From positions 41,826-105,825 of the forward strand of contig JBAMDO010000193.1 of NCBI GenBank assembly GCA_037074765.1: a DNA stretch of 64,000 nucleotides, given 5' to 3'. Source of the stretch: Mansonella perstans (lineage: Eukaryota; Nematoda; Chromadorea; Rhabditida; Onchocercidae). Each line of letters starts with the position of its first letter. Within the stretch, counting starts at the first letter, position 1. The position numbers and the translations under genes were made by a program. The notes under the pieces were generated by a model. It had not been told where the DNA came from, did not search any database, and was given only the letters and a program-made list of their open reading frames with translations. Positions 28,021 through 40,453 of the stretch are shown here, in pieces.

Positions 28021-28977
28021 ATTTCAAACGTTATTTCAACGAATTGGAACATTTCATCCCTTTACCCTATCACTTTCATCTTTACCGCTATCGGATCTTT
28101 TTTCTGCGTTCAAATTACATTTATAAACTTTTTTGTTTTTTGCAAAATTTGAAGATTGTGTTTAAATTAGTATTCTGCAATTAATTTTCATTTTCTGGAA
28201 TGCTTTTTTTTGTCATTTCATTTTGTGCTGAAGACAAAACAACACATACTTTTGAAATATTTCATTTCCTAATTAAAAAAAATTTGGGAAAAAAGTGTGG
28301 AAAGAAAAGTGAGCTAACCGATTGGCAAAAATTTTTAATTTAAAAAATTTTTAGCAAAGATTTGGTAGTGTTCCAAATTTTCAAATTTATCAATTCTGAA
28401 AATAAACTAATTGCATCTTAATTTTTCTTTAGCACTTTTATTTTCTTCCTTTCTTGATTATCGATTGGAAAATATGAAGTTATTGGCTTAATCATCAATT
28501 TTTTACTCAGTTTTTTTTTGGAATTATTTCAATAATTTTAGAATTAATTTGGATTTTTGCCAAACAGTTTAGTAGTAGGAGTAAATTAAAAAGCAAGAAA
28601 CGAAGGTGAGAATTGAGTGTTGCTAGCTCTTAAAAGCTATTAACTTATTAATAATTACTGAAACTTGCTCTAAAATTATTTTAGCGGGATGATTTGGGAA
28701 TCGAACTTCTGATGCAGTAATTTGATTCGAACTCAGGAATTTATCAAAGGATAACTAATTAATTGTTCATTTATATTTTCAAAAATTAAATCTAACAAAA
28801 TATTGTGGGGCAAAAATTTTTTCAACCAAATTTATCAATCATTGCATTTTTCACATCACTGATTAATAATTGATTACTTAGCTCTCTAAGATTTTCAATT
28901 TTTAATTTCCAATCGCTTAACGGAATTTAATTTTGCAATTAACCACTACAGATAAATGATTTGCACTTTTTATGTAG

Positions 28978-29055
28978 TTCAAACTGATGGGCAGGTTAAA
29001 AGCGGCTGAGGAAAAGCACGTGAACAATGCGATGAAAAGATACTTAGGCATCTAA
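28978..29055 (+). other. Unidentified short coding-like segment
   Basis: After a TATGTAG acceptor-like sequence, a frame encodes FKLMGRLKAAEEKHVNNA and a few more residues, then TAA. The peptide is charged and helix-like, unlike the surrounding low-complexity sequence. No partner exon was found. It may be a small peptide, a terminal exon or chance. Confidence 0.25.
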
Positions 29056-30970
29056 GAAATAGAGTTTTTAGAAATACCTTAAAATGCTCAATTCAAAATT
29101 AAAAACTTTGATTTGATTTCGAAAATTACACGATTGAAAAGATTTCATTTGGCTCAAGATGAAATTTACAACGAAGAAGATAAAAATTTGAATGAGACGA
29201 AAACGTTTTATTTTTTACTTTAATTTCTATAAGAATTTGTAATAATAAAAGTTCTTTTTATAAAATGAAAAATTAAATTGAAAAAAGAACTTTTGCACTT
29301 TTATTTAAAGATGGAAAAAGTGTCACACACTGTTTTGAATGAATAAAAATGATGCTATAAATTACAAAACTTTTTTGGCGCCTTTTTTGTCTAAAAAATA
29401 GAAAATACAAAAAGATAAAATGAGATAAGAAATAATGTAAAAAACAAACGAATTCTAAAAGGCTTCATTAATGAAAGAAATTGAATTAAGAAATGGAATA
29501 CTGATAATAAAATTGGATAATAGCAAGTTCGAACTGAAATGGCGAAACGAAGAACCGAAGAGCAGGAAGGAATGGTTGGAGAAATGGTATACCAAAAATA
29601 ATCATTGAGTAATAAGAAGCAATTGAATGCTCGATTTTGTTTAACAAAAACGAACTGAATGCTGGACTTTATTAAAACTATATTGTTTTATTCATTTTGA
29701 TGAAAATATATTTAACTAAAAATTTTTACCAATTCTACGACTTACTGTAATTTATTGCGGTATTATTGTAATAAACGATGTATTGTAATTTATTATGGTA
29801 TCAAATATTCATTGGTATAAAATTCCATCTTCATGCATGTCTTCAAAAAGTTTGCTGAGAAATCAGAAATTGAAATTAAAATTTTTCGCATTGCTAAAAA
29901 GCAAGCAAAATAATTCATTCAAATTTAAAAAAGTTTTTTTTTTTAAAATTGTTCAAGAATCAAGGGGGAAAAAATTAAAATAGTCCCGATTGAAATAAAA
30001 CGATGATAACTTCAGTACTGCTAAATCAACAGTTATCTTTTTAGATTATCCTTCTAAATTCTTGATCCGTGCTTGAAAGTGTGCTGCAAATATAATTTTC
30101 CGTTTCATTCTGGTTTCAGTTCCATTCAGCCATTTCAAGCAATATCCATTTTGTCATTAAATCCGCTCTACCATCTAAAATATAATTTTGTTTTTTCTTT
30201 CTTTTTTTTATCTTGAAATTAAATTCAATTAAAATTCCTGAAAAATGAAAAGTATACTATCAAAATTGTTAATTAATTCGTTAAAACTTATTAGTCATCG
30301 ATGAGCTTTCTTTCCTTCCTTTTTTCTCTTAAATCTATTTTTTGAAATTAATTTCATTTAAAATTATTTAATTCATAATTTGTTAATTTTTAATATATTT
30401 CCATGCTTCACTTCAATAAAAGCAATTTGCTTATTTTTAAAGGATTAAATGTAAATATTTATATGGAAAATTGCAAATATTGAAGAAAAATGAACGTATA
30501 ATAATGATGATAATGAATGGAATTAGAGTAAGTAAAGTAAGTAATTGTTGTAACTAGTAAGTGAAGGTGTGGTAATGTGTTTGGGTAAATAATGCTATTG
30601 AATTGGATGGAATATGGTTTTAAAAGGCTTGAGACAAGATGACCTTTATGACCTTTAAAGTAGCGATCATTTATTGATAACTAGCCATAAATACAGATTG
30701 ACAGAAGAGAGGAGCAAAGGGATGAAGAAAGGGAAAGGCAAATATATTTTTCTGAACACATTTCAATTCATATCATTTCAATTTCTCCATTACTGATAAT
30801 CGATAACAGAAACTGATAATGAAGATTTGATGTAAAATTACTTTTTGCTAGACACTGGAATGATTATTTATAAATTTTGTATGATTTCGGTTAACCCTCT
30901 TAAGCAATTTGCTTAAACCAAGCAAAATAATGAGCAGCTTAAATGGAACACAACAAGTTGATAATTAATA

Positions 30971-30973
30971 ATG

Positions 30974-31010
<37 letters not shown>
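30971..31010. repeat. (AAT)n microsatellite
   Basis: About 13 uninterrupted AAT units in the gene-poor interval. Confidence 0.9.
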
Positions 31011-31013
<3 letters not shown>

Positions 31014-31300
31014 TAATGCGGAAAGTGATAATAATTATAATTAGTAGTAATGCGAAAAGTAACAAGAGTGATAATTAGTAATAATATGGGAAGTGATAAG
31101 AATGACAAGTGGAAGATGATAAAATGTGAAAATAACCGGGAAAAGAATGAGTAAAATACTATTTAAGTAATGAGTTAGGCAATTGAGTAAGAGCATCACA
31201 AAATTGCTAATTTAATTAATTATATTTTTAAGTGATCAATAAATGGAAATGAAAACTAATTGGAAAATTGAAGAAGAAAAATAATCAGTACCTAATTACT

Positions 31301-31342
31301 TGTTTTTTATTAAAGTATCATTTGATACTTTAATAAAAAACA
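31301..31342. repeat. Perfect 42-bp palindrome
   Basis: Two exact 20-bp inverted arms, the first starting TGTTTTTTATTAAAG, separated by only TT. It could extrude as a cruciform or fold as an RNA hairpin with a minimal loop. Confidence 0.95.
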
Positions 31343-31469
31343 GAAAAAGTATTTTCGAAATTATCACGAACTGATAAATACCTTTGAGTATTAACAATTA
31401 AGTTATTGAACTAGAGAATGTAAATGTATAAAATGAATGCAGGAAAAAGACACTAGTGTTGTTCAAAAA

Positions 31470-31680
31470 AATTATCATTATTATCACTACTTTCATTATC
31501 ATCATCACCATCATCACTGAACGCTGTTATCAGCGCTCTCAGTCATCGTTATCATTATCATCCACAATGGAAAGCCTCATTATTGCCGTTATCATCATTA
31601 TGATTCATCATTATTCATGGTATTATCATTATTCATCATTTCCATGATTACTATCATGATCATCGTTAGCATTATGAATG
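31470..31680. repeat. ATC/ATT simple-sequence region
   Basis: ATCATTATCATTATC-type words over about 200 bp. The open frame here is Ile/Ser/His-rich translation of this repeat. Confidence 0.75.
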
Positions 31681-32299
31681 AAGCAATGATCGCGTGTCAT
31701 CTCTATGCGTATTATTGCTATCATTTTCTTTTAACAATTCAAAAAATTTTCAATTCATTTAAACATAACTAACTTTTTCGCTAATTTTACTCATATTCAT
31801 ATTTCGATTAGATGATGATTTAAAATATTAAACATTCATTTATGCATTGCATTTCTGGTATTTTAAAAATTTACCGTAATAATAAGCTTACTTAAAATAA
31901 TTCGTTTTCATATTTCATCTCTCAAAACTTTCCATTTTTTCCTCAAATTTCACACCAGCAAATAATAAAATTAAATGAAAAATTACATAAACTATAATTT
32001 TTAATTAAGCAATTAAGAAAACAAACAAATTTTTCAAAACAATAAATAATTACATTAAACTGCTTGTTTACTTTTTCCTTCTTATAAAATTTACTTTGAT
32101 ATGTGAAACTGCGAATTACACCGAAAATTACAAATCGAAAAATTACAATCGAAAAAAATAATAAATAAATAAATAACACACAAGTAATTTTAATTGATAG
32201 TATGAAGTGTATCAAAAATGAAATTGGGATGTAAAAATAAACTGATTGAAAAATTTTAATTTTGAAAAAGAAAATTAATAAACATAAATATTTGTTTAC

Positions 32300-32373
32300 A
32301 TTTATCACATTTCCATTAGCTTCAAAACAATCTTCGATGTTCGGATTCACACACGGATAATTGTTAACGGTTT
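32300..32373 (-). other. Candidate orphan coding exon, possibly 5' semaphorin
   Basis: A 74-nt open stretch on the same strand as the semaphorin encodes a cysteine-containing peptide including CVNPNIEDCFEANGN. It is bounded by a weak acceptor (TTAAG) and a good donor (AAT|GTAAAC), and it ends in phase 0, which is the phase the first visible semaphorin exon at 22,910 needs. The peptide does not look like the low-complexity translation around it. No ATG lies in frame between the peptide and an upstream TAA, so it would have to be an internal exon. The link to the semaphorin is inference from phase and strand alone. It could equally be a relic or chance. Confidence 0.3.
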
Positions 32374-33534
32374 CTTAACCCTTAACCCTTTCCATATATG
32401 TTTTCTTTTGAACAAATTTTTTCACTCTTTATCTATGCACACATTTTCTTATCTCATCTTGTCCATAAACCTGTTTACTCACCCCATAAAATGGGTACCA
32501 ATAAAAATTTTACTTTAAACTTTTTTAATTACCAGCATTTAGTTACAGTAGCAAAATGAATTACCCAGTCATAAATACTCTCTCTCTTCTTGCTTAATTG
32601 CCAAAATGAAGAAAATTGTTAAGGAGGAACAAAAAAAGAAAGAAAGAAATCAGAAATAAATTTTGAAATTATTTGATAACATAAAAAATTTTATTAATTT
32701 TACATTTAAAATTTAATAACAAAAAAAAATCTTAGTCTTTTCACAAAAATTTTAATTCAGTTTTAATTTAACCTCAATGAAATTTATAATAAAAGTTCGG
32801 GAAAAAACTCGAATTTTTTTTTCAAAACAAAATATCAGTCAAGTATATGTTTTATCCTAATAAACAAATTTTAATTCAAAATGACAGAATGAAATTTGCT
32901 GAAGAAAGTACCGTTACAAAAAGAAAATTTTTGTTATTTCAAATTTGCATTAACAAAAAACTAATTTTTTTTGTTGCGATATTTAAATAAGAAAATAAAA
33001 ACACACAGCAAACATGCATATATACACACACACACACACAAAAATATAACAACAGATGCATGTATATAGAGATGCACAAATACACACACATACATATAAA
33101 CACATTTATGATGCATTGGAAATTTCATTTTTCAATTTAATCAAAAAATTTAACCTAATACATCAGTTTTAGAAATATTGTCAATTGCTTTATTATTAAT
33201 TATTATTTTTGAAGTTTATTTCGAGTAGCAGCCAAGACAAGCTTTAATTCAAAAGATTTCATTAAACTGTTAACAAAAGTTTAAAACAACAAAATATATT
33301 ATTTGCAATGCTGTTGCTGTTATCGCCAAAATTGTGATGGCTATTTCATTAATTAATTAATTAATTGAGTAAATTCAATCTTCGTCTCAGCTTTTTGCAT
33401 TCTCAACAAATAATTATGAACTTTCAAATTATTCTTCAATGGAAACTAATATCAGTAATACGTAATCAACGAAAAATCAAAGCACACACCCCATGTTAGG
33501 TATTCTTGAAAGCAGCACTGAAATTTCCGGAAAT

Positions 33535-33620
33535 AAAATCGATCGTAATAATTTTACTGCATAAAATTGATCGTAATAATTCTACTGTATGAATTAGATC
33601 GTAATAATTCTGCTGTATAT
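33535..33620. repeat. Tandem repeat, 29-bp unit, three copies
   Basis: GATCGTAATAATT followed by CTACTGTAT-like sequence is present three times in a row with few changes. Confidence 0.85.
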
Positions 33621-36600
33621 TTCTATACTCTCAAAATCAAGCTTTTCTTTTCATTGTTATATTAATATAACCATGCAATCGAATATTTTTTTAAAAACAT
33701 TTTCCCGTTCAAATTTCTTTCAATTTGTGAAATTCCAAGTATTAGTGAAAATTACAATCAAAAAAAAGAAGGTTAAGACTAAAACTGGAAATATTACCTA
33801 AAATATCCTAATGTAATAAATTAAAACGAACTGAAAAAAACAATATATTTAATAATGCTTAACAGGATTTTTAAAATTTAACTTTTCAAAAGAGTTAATG
33901 ATCAAAAGACTTAATAGTCAAAAGAGTTATTGGTTAAAAGCTATCCATTCATTCTATCAAACTGAAAATGACAATTGTTATATTTTGTCAAATGTAACAA
34001 TAAATTAATTGTTCAAGTATTTGAAAAAAAGAAAAGGAGAAATGCGAAAGATGTGGCGAAAGGCGACGTTGTTATTACCTTGTAAATGGAGTTGCTACAT
34101 TTCGCTCAATAAATTTAATTCGGCAATAATTTGAACAAAATTAAATTTAATCAAAAATTTTCGTCTTTACTGTTACTATATATTCTCAGCCAATAATCCA
34201 TCCTATTTTTCATTCGATTCAATTCCAAATTGCTGTTTTGATTTTTTCTTTCACAAAATTTGACAAAGACAAAAGTAGTGAAAGAATGAAAAATCAATTT
34301 CGATTGACTTTTAAACACTCATTAACAATGAAACAATAAGCTTTCAATTTTTTTTTGAAGTTAGAATTAAAGCATTAACTATATTTCAGTTCCGGAACTA
34401 AATGTATTTAAGTTTTAGTAAAGAATTTTAAACGAATTATTTATTTTTCAGATTTTTCTTATCAGAATTTGTTACTAACATTTTCATTTAAATTTTAAAT
34501 GCGCAATTTGTGTGAAAAAATACGAACTAGTTTAAAAAGAAATTAATTTAAAACTGAAATAAATTTAATTCAGGTCTGGAATATAGATTAATCAAAGCAT
34601 TTTGTTAATAGTATCAATTTTCGTTTTTAGGAAGACAAATGCAATATATTACAAATTTGTTTATATCTTCAATTATAACGCAAAAAGACATTTTTTTAAT
34701 TTGTCCTATTATCACCAGTGAAATTCAGTATAGAAATTTTAAAAAATTTATCTAATATGCTAAATTAATCAAATTAAAAGCATTTTGTGGAAGACTTAAA
34801 AGATATAGCCAAAGAAGTGATATAGCCAAAACCAAATAGCCAATAAGATGACGTTTTTTGTAAATTTACTTATTATTTAATAATCACAGTGCATATTTAT
34901 AATCATGAACAACAAACTTAAATGATAAATTTAGAGCTGCCTGTACATTGAACTTAGAGCTTAGAGCTTCTGTGCACTGCACAAAAGTAAAGTTTAGATT
35001 ATTTGTGCATTTAACAAAAGTAAAGCGCTGATATCAAACAATTCGGACTCTTCACCCTCTCTTATTTTGTTCAATTATAAAAACTACAACAGAATTTCCA
35101 GCTGAATAATAAGTAGGTCCTTGATTGATCGATTTAATGGATAGCTTTATCACATAGTAAATTTTCTTTTCTTCAAATATTTTCCCCATTCAGTCCTCAT
35201 TAAATTGAACATTTTGAAAAACCAAAATGACAATTTCAAGTTTTAAAATTCCAGTTTTTATAATTATAATTTCATTCTTGTAACACTGACTTAATTGCAG
35301 TGTTTTTTTCTTTCCCTTTGTTAAAACAAATGATTTGGAGAAATAATCGATTAAACACATGCATTCGTCATCTTCGCCCCGCTTCCCGCTCTATTCCTGA
35401 TCCTCAAACCGCGATCTTCATTCTGACCGCTTTCTCATAAATTAATGATATTGGCATTTGAAAAAGTTTGTAAGGATTGCTCTCAAAAAATTTTTTTTTT
35501 CTTTTCTGCTCAATTCCCAAAATCATTTTTCATTTTCCCTTCAAAAGAATAAATTAAAATAAATTAAATTGCGAAATATCACATTCGTCTTTTATGACCA
35601 TTTTTTTTACGGTCACACATTTAATTTAATTGAAAATTAGTAATAAAAAATTTCCATGCTCTAATTAATTAAAGTGATATTTGATGCAGTTCAACATGTT
35701 TCACACATATTGATAGAATTAAAGGAAAAAAAAAAGAGCTTTAGCTTTAATTAAGAAGAAAGGGATCAAAGGTCAATCAGATGTTTCATGCACTGTAATC
35801 GAATAAATCATTGTAGTCCTTGATAAAAGTCAAATATTTTCAGTGAAAATTTAGCGTTGATTCGCGAAAATTTTAGTTCTATCGTTTTTTTTTTTTTTTT
35901 TTGAGAAAAAATCATTCCGACAACTAAAAGATTCCAGATGCATATCAAAGGGGGTTAGTGATAGTTTATGTTGAAACACATAAAAGTAGTTTATGTTTAT
36001 ATGCAAATAAATGGTATAGTTAATGTGAATGATCTAAAAAATATATATATATATAAAACGATTTGAAAAAATTAAAATATTAATTTACATTCCATTCAAC
36101 AACATCTTTTTTTTGTGATTTTATCGTGAATTAAATAAGCTTGTTTAAATAATTCCAAACAAAACTAAAAACAATTGAAAAATTAAAATTAGATAAATTC
36201 CGATTGTGCACGTAACTGTTTATTTTTAAATTTTCAAATTGTTGAACAAAGCATTTGCTTAATTATTTTCTAATTGAAGCAGAACTAGTTAAGAAATTAA
36301 ATTTGAAAGAAATTCAAATAATTGGACATCACCACATTAAAAATTATTGAATGCTGAAATAAACAAACGGAAATTGATAATTTGCCTTCTCGAAATTGTA
36401 TCACTAAATTAGATCAAACTAATTTAACTTACACACACACAAACAAACAGATTAAAAAAACATTTTGCAAAAGAAAAATTTCCAGATCTAAAAATTTGAA
36501 AATACAATTTCAAAGAATGAAATCATAATTGGATTAAGAATTTTTTTTTTCTTTCTCGTTATTCCACCATTTATCAACGAACAAATGTTATGATGATGGA

Positions 36601-36784
36601 AAAAAAGGAAATGATGCAATGAAATACCGTACTTTAACCGGAAATATGCACCATTTTTTTTTTTCAACACAGTAAATATCAATAAATAAATTTTTGTTTT
36701 ATTTCTTGCAATCAGAAATATTTTTTTTTGATACATTGTCAAGAAATTATCGTATCAAAAAAAAGTTCATCTATCATTGGGTCG

Positions 36785-37240
36785 TTTTTTATTTATACTT
36801 TGTATGATTAGTATTAGCCATGCTATGATATAATCTTAAGAAAGATGCAAACAAATTATCATATCCAGAAATGTTTATTTATTATTCTATAGTTTATTAT
36901 TCACTTATATCATGCATTCTATATCAGTGTGACACCACATAATTTTAAAAAACATATAAATAACTTACCGTATCCAGAAATTTTATCTAACAATCTGTCA
37001 TTTTTACTTCATTTATATTATACGCATCATATTAGTTAATATATAATCCTAAAAATATGCAAGCAACAATTCTTCATTTGCATTACTGTATTAGTTGTGT
37101 GATACGGTACAGTCCTGAAAAAATTATCAAAAATATCAAATTTACTACCATATTCAAGAATGTTTTTCTGTTCCTTCTGTATCTATCGTAATAACTAAGA
37201 TATGATATAATCTTAGAAGAGAATGAGTAGTAATTTGATA
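36785..37240. repeat. Diverged tandem repeat, unit about 150-200 bp
   Basis: Similar segments with ATGATATAATCTTA(A/G)A, a (C)ATATCCAGAAATG(T)-type word and CATTTATATTATAC-like words recur three to four times with heavy divergence. Confidence 0.5.
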
Positions 37241-38204
37241 CATTATCATTGCCTTTTCACTCATTAATTCATATATGACGTAAAATTGGTCAATTTGATC
37301 ACAAACGACTTCATTTTGTAAAAGTAAAAAAGTTATTTGCAAATGTCGAAGCATCTCTACTGCTGTACGCACGTCAAACGCGTCATTGCTATTATGTTAA
37401 GAAATTTTACTTCTTAGAGGAAAAATGATTTTGGCAGAAAATTTTCAATGATCAAAAGAAAAGAGTACGATTTGATACAATCCTGAGTGTTTTTTTTTCA
37501 AAAGTCGTAAATGCGGAAAAATTTTTTCGTAAATTTTAGAACTTTTAGAAAAAAACAGAAATAATTCATTCATTATGAAAATTATCATTTCAGCTTTAAT
37601 TGCTAAATTTTAAACACATTTTAAAATTATTTCAAAAATCTGAACGAAAGCCGATACACAGCACGCAATCATAATTTTGTTTTCTCGAGGGCAAATTAGT
37701 GCAATAGTGCTCCCTTGAACATTTGCTTTTTTTGCTTCATCCCCATTCAAACAAATTAAAATATGTGGTAAATTTTTTTTTAAAAAAAAAAAAATGTCTA
37801 TCACAAATTTATTTTTAATGAGAATGAAGAAGAGAAAGAAAAAGAAAAAGAAATTTCCCGCTATATAAATAAAAAAATGTAAAGAGGCGGAGGAAGAACA
37901 AGATGGATTTCCTGGATTTCCCGGAATGAAGCAAGATTGGAAAGATTTATTTGAGGATTTTCGGTAAGAATGAAGTTAAAGCATCTATCTTTTACTTTGG
38001 GAAAAATCAACAAGATTTGTTATCCTTTTTCCTTTTTACTTTACATCTCTGTCCCTCTTTCTCTCTTGTTCCTTTTGTATATTATTGTCATTTATATTAT
38101 TACAATATTATTATTAATCGTTATCATTACTAATTCCACTATTATTGTTTATTATAATTATTGTGAATATTATTATTATTTATAATAATAATCACCTTTT
38201 TGAT

Positions 38205-38626
38205 GGTTCAATATCGGTTGGTTTCTCGCCATTTATTTATTTTATGGATACCTCCTTTATCGTAGATATGGCCTGTTTAGGTTTTGCTGGCGGTATGCCT
38301 CGATGCTAGAGAGATCTCAACCGAGGTGTTAGCAAAGTGTGTCAACGAGCAAGACGGCCTAGTCTAACTTTCGGTCATTATCCTAGGAGAAAGACAGCTC
38401 TACTTCAAACTCAGATAAGCGGAGCTCGATTAGCCCTGTAATGACAACTATCTAAGATAAAGGGACACTGTAATAAAAAAATTTACATCCTAAGGATCCC
38501 GTTGTCAATCATTCAAGCTTGTTGGGCCTTAGCAGATGAACCTCTGATACTTAAAAAATTCATGCGCAGGCTCAACGGATTATGATCTGAAATCCTTCAA
38601 CCACGACTACAAAGAAGATTATTATT
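38205..38626 (+). mobile_element. Probable 3' end of a non-LTR retrotransposon (or SINE)
   Basis: A block of about 400 bp is clearly richer in G and C than its surroundings, is non-coding in all frames, and ends directly in a long TTA/TTC microsatellite. A GC-richer body followed by a simple trinucleotide tail is the usual look of truncated RTE-like or other non-LTR elements and of their SINEs. No reverse transcriptase or endonuclease frame remains, so family and orientation are inferred from the tail only. Confidence 0.5.
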
Positions 38627-38687
38627 ATTCTTATTCTTATTCTTATTCTTATTATTATTATTCTTATTCTTATTCTTATTCTTATTC

Positions 38688-38756
<69 letters not shown>
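38618..38756 (+). repeat. (TTA/TTC)n microsatellite tail
   Basis: About 140 bp of ATT units, the first half interrupted by regularly spaced TTC units and the second half nearly pure ATT. It directly continues the 3' end of the proposed retroelement. Confidence 0.9.
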
Positions 38757-38765
<9 letters not shown>

Positions 38766-39584
38766 TCTATTATTATTAATTATCATTGCCATTAACTACC
38801 ATACTAATTATCATTTCAGCATAAAAAGAACGAGATCGTTTTCTGAAAGAAAAATAGGAAAAAATCCGATTAAGATTATGAAAATTTGAAAAAATTTTTT
38901 TGCATCAATTTTTATGTCGTATGGAAAAATTTAATTAAAAATATTGGCCGATTAACTACTGAGAATGCATTATTTCATTCATATTCTCTCTTATTTTTTT
39001 ACTTTGTTTTTTGCTAAAAATCAATTACAATTTGGTGCTTTTCTTTCTTCATCAAATTTAAAACTTTCTTTTAATTTTAACATAACTTTAAAATTCTGGC
39101 TGGTGTAAGCATCTGTTTCTAATTTTTAGCAGAACTGATACAATGGTACGTTTATGTGAAATGATCTGTTTTAACTGTTTACATTCTGGGAAAAATATTC
39201 GAAAATGAAATTTGTTATTTAATTTCAAAGCTTTATTGCAAATGAATTAATTTAAAAAGAAAAAAGTAAAATAGTCGAAAAAAAAAACTTTTACTGAATG
39301 ACTGATCAATACAACTGATAAAAAGTTGAGTTGAGAAAGAAATCAGTTTGAATTAATTAAGAAATGTTAGTTAACTGATTGATCGATTGATTGATACGGT
39401 TGATTGGAAAGTGTGCAAAAATTAGGTTTATTACCGTCAAAATTTGATACCTTTCGGTTGCTAGCGTTGTTGAATTGTTGAAGAGAGATAGTAATTATTT
39501 TTTACCGATTTTTTAATTTCTCTTCTGAAAAAAAATGATTGAAAAAAAATTTACTGTACTAACAAAAAACATTGAAAGATAGAA

Positions 39585-39662
39585 GTAAAGTAAGTAATTA
39601 AAGTAAGTAAGTGAAGTAAGCAAGTGAAATAAGTAAGTAAAGTAAGTAATTAAAGTAAGAAT
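39585..39662. repeat. (AAGT)n-rich patch
   Basis: Interrupted AAGT/AAGTAAGTGA units over about 80 bp. Confidence 0.8.
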
Positions 39663-39779
39663 AGGAAGGAAAAAAAATACTTTTTTTTGTAATTCAAATA
39701 AAAAATTATCAAAACGCTTGAACAAATTTAATGATATATATTATAGTTTATGTAGAATTTACTTACTTTACTTCGTGAG

Positions 39780-40000
39780 AATAGTTCAAAAGTGTGATGA
39801 TGTATGTTATAGCGTACATAGAACGTTGCGTTTTATAAAAATACTTGAAAAGAGTAATATACATTGCAGCGTGTGCAAAACGTAACGTTTTATAAGAATA
39901 CTTGAAAAGAGTGATGTACGTTGTAACGTATGTAGAACATTACTTTTTATAAAATTACTTCAGAAGAATGATATACGTGCAGCATACCTAGATAACTATG
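39780..40000. repeat. Tandem repeat, unit about 57-60 bp, four copies
   Basis: Each unit holds CTTGAAAAGAGTGATGTACG-like sequence, then GTA(C/T)(A/G)(T/C)AGAAC, then GTTTTATAA(A/G)AATA. Copies start near 39,784, 39,844, 39,901 and 39,958 and diverge stepwise. CG dinucleotides are unusually frequent for this window. Confidence 0.85.
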
Positions 40001-40224
40001 AATTTTCATCGGTAATAGGTAACCATTTTCGGATTTTTTTTCTAATTTGTTGAAGAAATTTTTTAAATTTGTCGAATAAAGTTAACTACTAACAAAATTT
40101 AAAATTTCAAACAATGAATGTTCGGTTGCCTAAGCAGTTCAGGTAATCCTTTGTCAAATTTTACAAACATTTTAATTCCTTATTCCTCAACAGTAAATTT
40201 ATAGTCGAGAAGTTTGTTTTATAC

Positions 40225-40251
40225 AAAAAAAAAAAAAAAAAAAAAAAAAAA
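40225..40251 (+). repeat. A-run, 27 bp
   Basis: An uninterrupted A-run 200 bp upstream of NDUFS6. Confidence 0.95.
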
Positions 40252-40423
40252 CAGGTCAGATATAGTCCCAAACATTTTGGACGAGGAATTTGCATTTCAT
40301 GGCCGCATTTGTTATGTTCACTGAAAGCAATCAAAATTAACTTGTATTCGATTCCATTGACTTGTTCCTATTTAGGTGTACGTATGGTGCATTTTTAGGG
40401 GTATTTATACAGGTACGTCTGAT

Positions 40424-40439
40424 TTTTTACGTGTTTTAG
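40424..40439 (+). other. Likely spliced-leader acceptor of NDUFS6
   Basis: A pyrimidine-containing tract ending in TTTTAG lies 14 nt upstream of the NDUFS6 ATG. There is no obvious upstream coding exon for it to join, so a spliced-leader addition site is the simplest reading for a nematode. The assignment is inferred, not demonstrated. Confidence 0.5.
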
Positions 40440-40453
40440 GTATTTTTATTTAA

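Larger units (their letters stand above)
22911..38204. other. Gene-poor interval upstream of the semaphorin
   Basis: About 15 kb in which no multi-exon gene could be built. It probably holds the missing 5' semaphorin exon(s) and regulatory DNA. Contents worth naming are the repeat patches listed separately and small coding-like islands at 27,598-27,840 (minus), 28,978-29,055 (plus), 29,539-29,601 (plus) and 32,300-32,373 (minus). Confidence 0.6.
38757..40423. other. Intergenic sequence upstream of NDUFS6
   Basis: Non-coding. It holds an (AAGT)n patch, a four-copy tandem repeat and a 27-bp A-run, each listed separately. The last 200 bp before NDUFS6 presumably contain its promoter, but no element stands out. 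Confidence 0.6.

Noticed and set aside
28680..28740. tRNA-like B-box words (GTTCGATTCC and GTTCGAATC on the minus strand)
   Set aside because: The bases flanking the would-be T-loops do not pair into a stem, and no matching A-box, anticodon arm or acceptor stem was found.
31943..32350. 135-codon minus-strand open frame
   Set aside because: Most of it is hydrophobic low-complexity translation of AT-rich DNA. Only the first part overlaps a possible exon, reported separately.
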